Of a stretch of 19,540 nucleotides of DNA, positions 9,379 to 17,230 are shown piece by piece. The translations under genes and the position numbers were made by a program. The DNA is taken from assembly GCA_937895305.1 (NCBI GenBank), contig CALAXS010000542.1, forward strand, positions 1 to 19,540, written 5' to 3'. Below the pieces are notes generated by a model. It did not search any database. It was not told the DNA's origin and was given only the letters and a program-made list of their open reading frames with translations. Positions within the stretch are counted from its first letter, which is position 1; every line of letters begins with the position of its first letter. The stretch comes from an uncultured bacterium (lineage in GTDB: Bacteria; Hydrogenedentota; Hydrogenedentia; Hydrogenedentales; JAEUWI01).

Positions 9379-10956
9379 TTACGCTTCATCCGCAGGAACC
9401 TTATAGTCCTTACGCAGCTTCTTCAATTCCTTTTTCAGTTCCTTGACCTGACCTGCGTAATCCTTGTTCTCATACTGGCTCTGCATTTCCCGGGGGTCTT
9501 CCTGCAAGTCATAGAATTCCCATTCATCCAGCGTGTAATAGTAAATCAGCTTGTACCGCTCGGTACGTACCCCGTAATGGACGTATACGTTGTGGACTTG
9601 ACCTTCGCCCTCATAATAATGATAGTACATGGATGTGCGCTGTTCGGCCGTGCTCTCATCCTCCATCAACGGCACCATGCTCCGGCCCTGCATGTTCTCC
9701 GGCTGCTCCACACCTGCGATGTCCAGGAAGGTCTGTGCACAATCCAGATTCTGCACCAACCCCTGAATTTCCGTGCCTGCATCAATCACCCCAGGCCACT
9801 TGGCAACCAACGGCGTGCGGAAGGATTCTTCATACATGAAACGCTTATCAAACCACCCATGCTCGCCCAGATAAAAACTCTGGTCGGAAGAATAAAAAAT
9901 AACCGTATTCTCTGCCAGCCCGTTCTTATCCACATAGTCCAGCACACGACCCATATTATCATCCACCGAACGGATACAACGCAGGTAGTCCTTCATGTAG
10001 CGCTGATATTTCCACCGTACGAGGTCTTCGCCCACCAGATTTGCTTCCTTAAACGCACGGTTCCTGGGGAGGTACGCCGCGTCCCAGTCCTTGCGCTGCG
10101 CCTCGGTCATGCGCCCATAGGTACGTTTCCAGAATCCGTCTTTTTTGTATTTGTCGGGGTCTTCGTCCCAGACCTTGTTGTCATGGTCCAGCTTCATGGT
10201 CTTGTCAATGGTCATATCCTGAAGGTGGGCCGCCTTGCCCCGACCCGTATAATCATCAAACAAGGTATCCGGCTCCGGAATCTCCACATCATCAAACAAG
10301 GTCAGATGCTCCGGTCCCGGCTCCCACTCACGGTGCGGTGCCTTATGCTGAATCATAATCATAAACGGCTTCTCTGCGTCCCGCTTATTATCCAGCCAGT
10401 CCAGTGCCTTGTCCGTGATGAGGTCCGACACATACCCCGGTTCCTTGATGCGCCCTTCAGGCGTGATGAAATCAGGATTATAATAATGCCCTTGACCCGG
10501 AAGTACTTCCCAGTCGTCAAAGCCCTGCGGATTCGTGTGCAAGTGCCACTTCCCATAGACCGCCGTATTGTATCCGGCCTTCTGAAGGAGCTTCGGGAAA
10601 GTCTGCTGGTCCCCGTCAAAGTGATCCCCGTTCTTGCGGAAGCCGTTCAGGTGACTGTGCAACCCCGTGAGGATAACCGCGCGACAGGGACCACAGATAG
10701 AGTTGGTGACGAAGGAGTTTTTAAAGATAGCACCTTCCTTGGCGATACGGTCAATGTTCGGCGTAGGCGCAACCTCTGCCAGACGACCACCATAGGCACT
10801 GATAGCATTCTGAGCATGGTCATCCGCATACAGCCAAATGATGTTGGGCCGTTTACCGCTCTTTGCCGCTGCTGCAAGGGCTTCGTTAAAGGGCATAGCC
10901 ATGGCTGCTGTCGCAGCAGCACCTGTGGTCTTCAGGAAATTACGCCGTGAAATCAT
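9379..10956 (-). CDS. Tat-exported formylglycine sulfatase 2
   Basis: This is a paralogue of sulfatase 1 (525 residues) with the same architecture. It has a Tat signal SRRNFLK (3-9), metal site DD at 45-46, formylglycine motif CGPCR with Cys88 as the residue to be converted, and a second metal/active-site block [10 protein letters not shown] around 358-367. It ends with [13 protein letters not shown] near residues 483-495. The two paralogues differ most in a stretch around residues 255-290, before the conserved [13 protein letters not shown] block; this may form a lid or substrate loop. AGGAAG lies about 7 nt before the ATG. It follows the sialidase-like gene on the same strand after 80 nt, so the two may be cotranscribed. 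A formylglycine-generating or anSME maturation enzyme is required but not encoded here. Confidence 0.92.
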   Translation of the reverse strand: MISRRNFLKTTGAAATAAMAMPFNEALAAAAKSGKRPNIIWLYADDHAQNAISAYGGRLAEVAPTPNIDRIAKEGAIFKNSFVTNSICGPCRAVILTGLHSHLNGFRKNGDHFDGDQQTFPKLLQKAGYNTAVYGKWHLHTNPQGFDDWEVLPGQGHYYNPDFITPEGRIKEPGYVSDLITDKALDWLDNKRDAEKPFMIMIQHKAPHREWEPGPEHLTLFDDVEIPEPDTLFDDYTGRGKAAHLQDMTIDKTMKLDHDNKVWDEDPDKYKKDGFWKRTYGRMTEAQRKDWDAAYLPRNRAFKEANLVGEDLVRWKYQRYMKDYLRCIRSVDDNMGRVLDYVDKNGLAENTVIFYSSDQSFYLGEHGWFDKRFMYEESFRTPLVAKWPGVIDAGTEIQGLVQNLDCAQTFLDIAGVEQPENMQGRSMVPLMEDESTAEQRTSMYYHYYEGEGQVHNVYVHYGVRTERYKLIYYYTLDEWEFYDLQEDPREMQSQYENKDYAGQVKELKKELKKLRKDYKVPADEA

Positions 10957-11036
10957 ACTATCGCTTCCTTAATAACAGAGAATTTTGTACAAACCAGAAA
11001 GTATACGATAACCATTCAGCAAGGCACTTGTAAAGG

Positions 11037-12149
11037 CTATTTCGGAACGTAAAGACCCTTTTCAACACGCGTCACCCGCGTGTGCGCTAACCCATTATTA
11101 TGCCGCCGATCCCCGGCACAATAGCCCAGCAGCATCCCGTCCTCCAGAAACTCCATCGACGTATAGCAATACCACCCATCCGGGTTACTTTCCAGTGTTT
11201 CCAGAACCGTCCAGGTCTTCCCCTCATCATCCGATGCCGCCATCGTCAACGGTGTGCGCTTCCCCTTTATATTCTCCGTCGCCTGGCTGTGGTCATTCCA
11301 CACACAAATCAGGCGATCCGTGCCCGGTATCCGCTCGATAGTCGCGGGGGATACTGGCGATACAAGATCCGTGGGAGCCACTTCCGTCCAGGTCTTCCCC
11401 CCATCCTTCGACCACGACCCATACTGATAACCTGCGCTACTGCGAATAAACATAAAGAGGCTGCCATCCTTCAACTCCACCACACCCGGCTCCTGCAGCA
11501 CGAACTTCGTCCCTTCCGGCTCACGGAGCTGGGTTTCAGAACAATGCCAGGTCTTGGCCTCATCATCCGAATAAAAGCACATCACCGTGCCATGGCCTGT
11601 CCATTTCTTCCCCTTCAACGCATGACGCGCCGCGGGAATAATGAGACGCCCACTGGAAAGCTGTACCAGGCGGTCGTTATTCACCACATAATAGCCCAGC
11701 GGCGCACCGAGACAATGTATCGGTTCCGACCAGGTTGCTCCTTCATCGCTCGAATAGCGGATATAGGGCGTACAGTCATCCGTACCATTCTTTCGGATAT
11801 AAAAGAGGGCTATCTTTCCAGACTGCAGACGCAGCATGGAAACGGACATAACATTAAAATCTCCCTCATTCTCGAGAATAACCGTGTCTTCGCTCGTCCA
11901 GGTTTTACCACCATCACTGGAATACCGCCCCGCCAGAAAAGCAGCATCATGGTCCCCCGCACCATTCTGAAAGTGGGTATATACAAAAAGGATACGCCCG
12001 TCCTTCAGCTGGATAAAGTCCCCCTCTGAATTTCGTGGGTTGTTTTCGGTAGGGGGCAGTTCCAAGGTGGCCTTGAACAAAGGCCCCGCAGCGAAGGCCG
12101 GAACACCGAGAGAACACACAGCAATGAGGACCAGGATAATTCTACGCAT
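11037..12149 (-). CDS. Exported BNR/Asp-box sialidase-like protein
   Basis: This 370-residue protein has a Sec signal peptide (hydrophobic residues 4-19, likely cleaved after AFA at about 20) and a six-bladed beta-propeller fold of the sialidase/neuraminidase superfamily. Five Asp boxes are visible: SSDGGKTW (77-84), SSDEGATW (133-140), a degenerate SDDEAKTW (194-201), SKDGGKTW (247-254) and SDDEGKTW (306-313). Family members are exo-alpha-sialidases or sugar-acid-releasing enzymes. A canonical FRIP motif was not found, so true sialidase activity is uncertain, although an N-terminal Arg39 (NNPRNSEGDF) and Arg236 are candidate carboxylate binders. GAAGGAA about 10 nt upstream supports the start. 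It lies ahead of the sulfatases on the same strand. Confidence 0.85.
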   Translation of the reverse strand: MRRIILVLIAVCSLGVPAFAAGPLFKATLELPPTENNPRNSEGDFIQLKDGRILFVYTHFQNGAGDHDAAFLAGRYSSDGGKTWTSEDTVILENEGDFNVMSVSMLRLQSGKIALFYIRKNGTDDCTPYIRYSSDEGATWSEPIHCLGAPLGYYVVNNDRLVQLSSGRLIIPAARHALKGKKWTGHGTVMCFYSDDEAKTWHCSETQLREPEGTKFVLQEPGVVELKDGSLFMFIRSSAGYQYGSWSKDGGKTWTEVAPTDLVSPVSPATIERIPGTDRLICVWNDHSQATENIKGKRTPLTMAASDDEGKTWTVLETLESNPDGWYCYTSMEFLEDGMLLGYCAGDRRHNNGLAHTRVTRVEKGLYVPK

Positions 12150-12241
12150 GGAAAAACATTCCTTCTGTTGAAAACAAGATGGCTACACTCTACAAGTATT
12201 TTGACTGGATGTACAATCGCAACAATCCAAAAGCATCACAT

Positions 12242-12305
12242 ACATCGTCATTCCCGTGTTCCCTCCCTGTCATCCCTGCGGAGGCAGGGATCTCCCCGTC
12301 GGGGT
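12242..12305 (+). repeat. REP/dRS3-like palindromic repeat, copy B3
   Basis: GTCATTCCCGTGTTCCCTCC leads into GTC plus an 8-bp stem ATCCCTGC (12272-12279)/GCAGGGAT (12284-12291) with loop GGAG, then CTCCCCGTCGGGG. The lead-in resembles that of copy B1 (GTCATCCCGCTCCCTC), so the two share more than the stem. The downstream tail has diverged. Confidence 0.65.
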
Positions 12306-12359
12306 GCATAACCTGGTTCGGGACCATTGCCACAGCAATCCAGGTTTATCGCTCCCGTT

Positions 12360-12414
12360 TTCCGAGGCAGAGCCTCGGGATATGCATTCCCAAGCTAGAG
12401 CTTGGGAACGAGGG
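12360..12414 (+). repeat. Two-hairpin repeat element A, copy A2
   Basis: The first hairpin has CCGAGGC (12362-12368)/GCCTCGG (12372-12378) with loop AGA. The second has TTCCCAAGC (12387-12395)/GCTTGGGAA (12400-12408) with loop TAGA. They are joined by GATATGCAT and followed by CGAGGG. It matches copy A1 in the opposite orientation. Confidence 0.75.
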
Positions 12415-12425
12415 AATTGCCCATC

Positions 12426-12455
12426 TTGAGCATATCGTGCAAGTAGGAGTACACT
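12426..12455 (+). promoter_or_regulatory. Candidate symporter promoter
   Basis: TTGAGC (12426-12431) is separated by 18 bp from TACACT (12450-12455). Each box matches its sigma-70 consensus at four of six positions. Transcription would begin near 12462, giving a leader of about 40 nt to the GTG start. Confidence 0.35.
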
Positions 12456-12486
12456 TATTCACACTTAACTACAAATACCATGAATC

Positions 12487-12492
12487 GGGAGG
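12487..12492 (+). promoter_or_regulatory. Shine-Dalgarno deciding the symporter start
   Basis: GGGAGG lies 8 nt before the GTG at 12501, an ideal spacing. The upstream ATG at 12480 has no purine-rich site before it, and the ATG at 12510 is 17 nt away, too far. This favours the GTG. Confidence 0.6.
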
Positions 12493-12500
12493 GTGTTGTT

Positions 12501-14105
12501 GTGGGTTTCATGACCTTGGGTTCCTTTGTCTTTTTTACGGGCCTCGTCGGCGTTATCACCTATGCACTTACGCGTCGTGACGATCACTGCACGCTGGACG
12601 GCTACTTCCTTGCAGGGCGTACCCTTACGGGTGGCTTCATCGCTGGCTCCCTCATGCTCACCAACCTCTCCACAGAGCAACTCGTGGGACTCAATGGCTC
12701 CGCATTCACCGACGGTATCAGCGTCATGGCCTGGGAAGTCATCGCCGCCATGTCCCTCGTCGTCATGGCCCTCTTCTTTCTACCCCGTTACCTCCGCAGC
12801 GGCATCGCCACCGTCCCCCAATTCCTCGAAGAACGCTTTGACGAACGAACCCGCTCCATCACCAGCCTCATCTTTATTTTCGCATACGCTATCATCCTCC
12901 TGCCCATCATCCTCTATACCGGCGCTACGGGCCTCACGGGTATCCTCGATGTGAAAGCCCTCACGGGTATCCAATCCGACACCGTTATTCTCTGGCTCGC
13001 CGTATGGATGATTGGCATCATCGGTTCACTCTACGCTATCTTCGGCGGACTCCGCACCGTTGCCGTGTCCGACACCATCAACGGCTTCGGCCTCCTCGTG
13101 GGCGGGGTCATGATTGCCGTCTTTGGTCTGTGGGCCGTCAACAGCGACGGTATCTTCGCCGCGTGGGAAACGCTCAAGGAGGCTCACCCGGAAAAATTCA
13201 ACTCCCTCGGCTCCAAAGACCAATCCGTCCCCGCGTCTACCTTGTTTACGGGTGTGCTCCTCCTCAACCTCTTCTACTGGACCACCAACCAACAGATTAT
13301 CCAGCGCACCTTCGGTGCCAGCAACCTTAAAGAAGGCCAGAAAGGCGTCCTCTTCGCCGGGATACTCAAAGTCCTCGCCCCCATGATTCTCGTACTGCCC
13401 GGCATCATCGCCTATCACCTCTACAGCGATACGGGCATCCTGCCCGACCACGCCTACGGCACCCTGGTCAGCAATGTACTACCCCCCTGGCTCGCAGGCT
13501 TCTTCGCCGCCGTCATGGTCGGCGCCATCCTCAGCTCCTTCAACTCAGGCCTCAACAGTACCGCCACCCTATTCAGTCTCGGCGTGTACCAGCACTGGGT
13601 TAAACCGGGAGCCTCTGAAGAACAAGTCATTAAATCCGGCAAGGCTTTCGGCATCATCATCGCACTCTTCGCCATGACCACCGCACCCCTCCTCGCCAGC
13701 CAACCCAGTATCTTCGGCTATCTCCAAAAAATGAACGGCCTCTACTTTATCCCCATCTTCAGCGTCATGCTCATAGGTATGCTCACGAAACGCGTACCCG
13801 CCATGGCAGCCAACATTGCCCTCATCATTGGATTCGCCGCGATTGCCGCAGGCTACTGGTTTCCCCCGGTCACCAATCTGGTATCGGGCATCCATGAGTT
13901 CCACTACCTCGGTGTGGTCTTCGCGTCCCTGCTCGTCCTCATGCTCATCATCGGCGCAGTGAAACCGCGCGAGACCGCCTGGGTCCATGAACACTCCGGC
14001 GACGTGGATCTTACCCCCTGGAAATTCGCCAAACCCATGGGTTTTGGCATCGTGATTTTTGTGGTTGGACTCTACCTCTACTTCGCCGACTTCTCCGCGC
14101 TGTAG
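12501..14105 (+). CDS. Sodium/solute symporter (SSS family, SGLT-like)
   Basis: This inner-membrane transporter would couple Na+ inflow to uptake of a sugar or sugar acid. The 534-residue product has about 13-14 hydrophobic segments in the LeuT-fold pattern of the SSS (SLC5) family. Two signatures resemble Vibrio [20 protein letters not shown] (258-273, with the conserved YW..NQ...QR) and [13 protein letters not shown] (341-353), the TM8 region that supplies serine ligands to the sodium site. A start at GTG 12501 is chosen because of the GGGAGG 8 nt upstream; an in-frame ATG at 12480 would add seven residues. The gene is divergent from the sialidase-like gene, and its position suggests that it imports a product released by the neighbouring exported enzymes. 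The substrate cannot be assigned; sialic acid, galactose and inositol transporters all occur in this family. Confidence 0.92.
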   Translation: MGFMTLGSFVFFTGLVGVITYALTRRDDHCTLDGYFLAGRTLTGGFIAGSLMLTNLSTEQLVGLNGSAFTDGISVMAWEVIAAMSLVVMALFFLPRYLRSGIATVPQFLEERFDERTRSITSLIFIFAYAIILLPIILYTGATGLTGILDVKALTGIQSDTVILWLAVWMIGIIGSLYAIFGGLRTVAVSDTINGFGLLVGGVMIAVFGLWAVNSDGIFAAWETLKEAHPEKFNSLGSKDQSVPASTLFTGVLLLNLFYWTTNQQIIQRTFGASNLKEGQKGVLFAGILKVLAPMILVLPGIIAYHLYSDTGILPDHAYGTLVSNVLPPWLAGFFAAVMVGAILSSFNSGLNSTATLFSLGVYQHWVKPGASEEQVIKSGKAFGIIIALFAMTTAPLLASQPSIFGYLQKMNGLYFIPIFSVMLIGMLTKRVPAMAANIALIIGFAAIAAGYWFPPVTNLVSGIHEFHYLGVVFASLLVLMLIIGAVKPRETAWVHEHSGDVDLTPWKFAKPMGFGIVIFVVGLYLYFADFSAL

Positions 14106-14111
14106 GCATAT

Positions 14112-14255
14112 TGTCACCCCTGCGAAGGCAGGGACCACCACGTCAGCATACCCAACCCAAGTCGGGACTGATACCCCAACCCCCCTGTCATTCCCAACTT
14201 GATTGGGAATCCCCCCCCACGGTATCCTAACTTCCAGTCGAAGCAAATATCTTTC
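14112..14255. repeat. Repeat cluster (B4, D2, B5) between convergent genes
   Basis: Twelve nt after the symporter start of the gap comes the stem CCCTGC (14118-14123)/GCAGGG (14128-14133) with loop GAAG (B4). Then come CCCAAGTCGGGACTG (D2, 14156-14170, reverse complement of 9299-9313) and ATTCCCAA (14190-14197)/TTGGGAAT (14203-14210) (B5). B5 carries the family tail CCACGGTATCC and CCAGTCGAAGCAAATA. The cluster sits between the ends of two convergent genes and its hairpins could act as terminators or RNA-end stabilisers, but no U tract was seen. Confidence 0.7.
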
Positions 14256-14293
14256 TATTGCAAGCCGTGCTACGGTCGCCCACCCGACGAGGT

Positions 14294-15469
14294 CTACTCC
14301 ACCGCTACCCGATACTCGTAGTGGTCCGCCTTCTTCCACAACTTCGCATCGTTCTCCCCAAAGCGCGTAGCATAAACCACAACATCTCCCGTTTCCCGAT
14401 CTTGGTAATAGCGAAAATTGCTAATCTGCGTTTTGTCCGTGTCATTCCCCTCCCGTTTATCGATTACGGTAATAGTATCCTTCTTAATTGCGAAAGACTC
14501 TTCCTGCACCTCGGCGATATGTAGTGGTGCGCGTGGCCAATTCCCGTCCGCAGGTTTTCCGTCTGCACAGAGATTGCCGACAAAATAGACCCTGCCATTC
14601 TTGATAGAGCGGAACAAGGCGCACCCCGTGGCAGACGACTGGATAATCTTGCCGTCGTCCGTCTTTAACGGCACCGCTCCCGACCACGTTTCCCCACCAT
14701 CCTTCGAATAACTGAGCCACTTACACCCCGGCAGGTCAGGGCGTTTATAGTTGCTCCCCCTACTCAAGGCGGCAATCGTTCCATCCAGCAATTCCACAGG
14801 TGAGCATTCACTAAAGCCCCGCGTACTAAGGGCCTGGTCACTCACGATAGGCTCACCCAATCGCCAATGAATCACACCCGCGTCATCGTATTCACCTATC
14901 ACCATGCGCGCCTGATACACAATCAAGGCCGAGTCTTTGTGATGGATATTTTTTCCGTTCTCGTCCAATTGCGCTTGCATTGCAGGGAGAAGGATGCGCC
15001 CACTACTCGTCTTGATGGGAAAACAAAAACTGATTGCAATGCCTTGTGTACAGTCAAAGTCGAATGTTTGCGCTTTGGGTCGTTCCAAAGTGCGCGGGTC
15101 ATAGGTCTGTATAACCAATTCGCGATATGCATCCGTATCAATTTTGTCCTTAGGGTAAACCATGCGATAGACAAAGGTGTGCAGTTGATTCGTGTCCTCA
15201 TCAAAAAACGCTGAGTTCTCCACATAGCGCAAACGCCCGCCTTCAACTTCCTCGCTCTTTAACTTCAACACAGGCTCGGTCCAGGTTTTCCCGTTATCCT
15301 CCGAAGTTCGCTCATGAAAATTATCGTAGGTGTCCGACGCATCCACCCAGCCGAAGCGATGGAGCATTTGAGGCTTGTGTCCATGGGTATACGTTATGAA
15401 ACCCGGGAAGACCCCTGTGTCATCTTTGCCGGGGATGTAAACACTTTTACTCAGTATGTGAATAGCCAT
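14294..15469 (-). CDS. Sialidase-like Asp-box protein without signal peptide
   Basis: This 391-residue protein has two clear Asp boxes, SEDNGKTW (56-63) and SKDGGETW (255-262), and a beta-propeller-like pattern of short hydrophobic strands, as in the BNR sialidase superfamily. The N-terminus (MAIHILSKSVYIPG) is not a signal peptide, so it probably acts in the cytoplasm, unlike the exported sialidase-like protein at 11037. GGGA lies 8 nt before the ATG. Candidate substrate residues include Arg39-equivalent residues that cannot be assigned safely. It could hydrolyse an imported sugar-acid conjugate, or be a non-catalytic propeller. It is separated from the downstream-strand ceramidase operon by a MITE-like element. 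Family assignment is reasonable; the exact function is unknown. Confidence 0.75.
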   Translation of the reverse strand: MAIHILSKSVYIPGKDDTGVFPGFITYTHGHKPQMLHRFGWVDASDTYDNFHERTSEDNGKTWTEPVLKLKSEEVEGGRLRYVENSAFFDEDTNQLHTFVYRMVYPKDKIDTDAYRELVIQTYDPRTLERPKAQTFDFDCTQGIAISFCFPIKTSSGRILLPAMQAQLDENGKNIHHKDSALIVYQARMVIGEYDDAGVIHWRLGEPIVSDQALSTRGFSECSPVELLDGTIAALSRGSNYKRPDLPGCKWLSYSKDGGETWSGAVPLKTDDGKIIQSSATGCALFRSIKNGRVYFVGNLCADGKPADGNWPRAPLHIAEVQEESFAIKKDTITVIDKREGNDTDKTQISNFRYYQDRETGDVVVYATRFGENDAKLWKKADHYEYRVAVE

Positions 15470-15800
15470 TCGTTAGTCCCATTGTTGTTCAAAATAATTT
15501 GATGAATTTATACTCACTTGTCTGCTTGTTATGATTTATACTCAGGTCAATCGATATAAATTCTAACCTATCACGTCATTGCGAGACGAGTGCAAACGAG
15601 GCGTGGCAATCTGGCTTGGCCCGGATGATTTAACAGTCGTGGTTATTTCTCCGACACCACAACTATCGGTCCAAGCCAGATTGCCGCGTCGCTTCGCTCC
15701 TCGCAATGACGGTTTAGTTTGAGGCCTTGCTGTAAACAAGAAGTTTATATCTTTTAAAAACAAACCAGCGCGTAATTACTTCCATTTTTTCAAGAATGCC
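15470..15800. other. Intergenic gap holding a MITE-like element
   Basis: No gene was recognised. The gap holds the likely promoter and ribosome-binding site of the sialidase-like gene at its left end, the 138-bp inverted-repeat element (15574-15711), and an AT-rich stretch (15712-15800) following the ceramidase-like gene stop. The large hairpin may also terminate transcription arriving from the ceramidase operon. Confidence 0.6.
15574..15711. mobile_element. MITE-like inverted-repeat element (family C)
   Basis: The left arm (15574-15619) begins CGTCATTGCGAG and ends GGCAATCTGGCTTGG. The right arm (15671-15711) is its imperfect reverse complement, CCAAGCCAGATTGCCGCG to CTCGCAATGACG. The centre of about 51 bp contains a further inverted repeat (AGTCGTGGT/ACCACAACT), so the whole may fold into one long hairpin. 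There is no transposase ORF inside and no clear target-site duplication was seen. Half-copies lie at 5876 and 19467, which supports mobility by an enzyme encoded elsewhere. Confidence 0.65.
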
Positions 15801-17216
15801 TTAGTCCTTCAACGTGTCCATAAGTTCAAAGATAGTCTTGCGAATCTTGCGGTCAGCTTCTTCCTCAAGGTAACTCGACTTTGCGCGCCAGGTCTCATAG
15901 CCCCCCAGCTGATGCTGCTCATAGGTCGGCAAGTACCCGTTATACCCATTGGCCAATTCGATGGTGAAGGTATCCTTAAACGGACTGTTCGCCTTGAAGT
16001 CCAATCCGATTTCGACAAAAACTTCACACGGTACCGCAGCAATAGCCAGGTCGCCCAGCTTAAGCACCTGCAGCAGCACCGGAACCGTATCCGGATAGTC
16101 GTTCAACTGCACCGTCTCCCGCGCATAGATTTCAATCATGCCCTTCATGGCCGGCCCCGCCGCCTTCGCCACCACTTCCTTCGCTTCCGCCACCTCCGCT
16201 GCAGAAGGCTTGCGCACACCCAGGTCAATGCTCTTCGTAGCTGCGCTCATGGGAATCCAGGATTGGTATTCCACATCCTGGTACGCCTTCACCACCACAT
16301 CTGCCGCCTTGCGCGCCACCTCCGTCATCTTCTCGTAAGGCTTGCGCTGCTTCCCGATTTCACGAAAGTTAATGTTGTTAATGTCGCCACTCGTGCCATT
16401 GGTCATCATACCCACGAACGGCGTTTCCCCTTCGCTGTCCATGAGCAAGGCCTCTATGCGTTTCGCGAAAATACCAAAGTAATCCGCGCTCACCTCGTTG
16501 GCATTCGTGCCGCCCACATAATGCAACGAATAATTCGCCAGCAATCCCAGCGGCTTCCCCGCAAGATCCTGTATAGCGATGAAGGAAATCTCCGGGTCCG
16601 TCAATCCAGCGGGCTTGACCATCGTGTCGCTACCCCGTGGCGGATTCATCCGCACCTGGTCTGTAGTGCCAAAGGGATTGCCGAGCGTGGTCTCCGGTGT
16701 CATGTGCCAGCGGCGGTTAAACACCTCATCCGCCAGGTCGCCACTACTCCAGCCAATCTTCGCAGGCACACGATACGTATGCGCCAGCGCAATCGCATCG
16801 GCTACACGTTGCGTAAGAAAACGGTTATAGTCCACGTTGGGGTCACTTTGAAACACGGGTGTCGCGCACGTCGCAGTATGGGTATGGGTCGCCGAAATGA
16901 GCATGTGGTCTGTGGCAATCCCCGTCGCTTCCGCTGCAATAATCTTGGCAGCATCCATAATCTCGCGTGGCACCATGCAACTGTCGATGATGGCGAAGGC
17001 GATCTGCGCCTCACCGTTGTCCAGCACCAAAGCCCGCACGTGCAACTCATCATGGACCCGCAACGCAACACGGTCCGCCATGTGCCCCGCCAGCGACAGC
17101 CCGTTCCACGGCGTGATGTTTGTCGTAGCCACCCCCGCCTTAAACTGCTTCTCATCCTGCGCACCTGCGAAAGACATAACTAGGCAGCATGCGACAATAA
17201 TGATTTTTTTCAACAT
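15801..17216 (-). CDS. Exported neutral-ceramidase-like hydrolase
   Basis: This 471-residue protein has a Sec signal (residues 1-19, cleavage likely after SFAGA) and a single neutral/alkaline ceramidase N-terminal domain (PF04734-like). Known neutral ceramidases are zinc amidases that split ceramide into sphingosine and fatty acid. Likely metal ligands are His111 or His113 in SATHTHT, His232 in NYSLHYVGG, Glu398 in PCEVF and a tyrosine in NGYNGYLPT (423-431). TNGTSGDINN (272-281) marks the nucleophile loop region. These matches to the Pseudomonas enzyme are inferred. Members of this family in environmental bacteria may act on other amides or esters. GAGGAA lies 7 nt before the ATG, and the gene starts 14 nt after the stop of the ceramidase-GDPD fusion, so the two form an operon. 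Confidence 0.85.
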   Translation of the reverse strand: MLKKIIIVACCLVMSFAGAQDEKQFKAGVATTNITPWNGLSLAGHMADRVALRVHDELHVRALVLDNGEAQIAFAIIDSCMVPREIMDAAKIIAAEATGIATDHMLISATHTHTATCATPVFQSDPNVDYNRFLTQRVADAIALAHTYRVPAKIGWSSGDLADEVFNRRWHMTPETTLGNPFGTTDQVRMNPPRGSDTMVKPAGLTDPEISFIAIQDLAGKPLGLLANYSLHYVGGTNANEVSADYFGIFAKRIEALLMDSEGETPFVGMMTNGTSGDINNINFREIGKQRKPYEKMTEVARKAADVVVKAYQDVEYQSWIPMSAATKSIDLGVRKPSAAEVAEAKEVVAKAAGPAMKGMIEIYARETVQLNDYPDTVPVLLQVLKLGDLAIAAVPCEVFVEIGLDFKANSPFKDTFTIELANGYNGYLPTYEQHQLGGYETWRAKSSYLEEEADRKIRKTIFELMDTLKD

Positions 17217-17230
17217 GGTTTGTTCCTCGA

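Larger units (their letters stand above)
12150..12500. other. Divergent control region with repeats
   Basis: This region separates the sialidase-like gene (minus strand) from the symporter (plus strand). It contains repeat B3 (12242-12305), an AACCTGG (12310-12316)/CCAGGTT (12340-12346) inverted repeat, repeat A2 (12360-12414) and a candidate symporter promoter (12426-12455). No gene was recognised. A shared regulator binding site is possible but none could be identified. Confidence 0.6.

Noticed and set aside
7969..10950. Long + strand open frames opposite the sulfatases (361 and 591 codons)
   Set aside because: They are mirror images of two paralogous genes read on the wrong strand, with unlikely protein composition and no recognisable domain. 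The real genes on the minus strand have full sulfatase motifs.
11100..12029. 309-codon + strand frame opposite the sialidase-like gene
   Set aside because: It is antisense to a well-supported gene and rich in Pro/Arg/His in a way typical of a shadow frame.
5766..14255. CRISPR array made of the repeated palindromes
   Set aside because: The repeats are dispersed, of differing sequence and orientation, with no regular spacers and no cas genes.
15912..17183. 423-codon + strand frame opposite the ceramidase-like gene
   Set aside because: Low-complexity His/Arg-rich translation and an antisense position to a gene with a signal peptide and family motifs.
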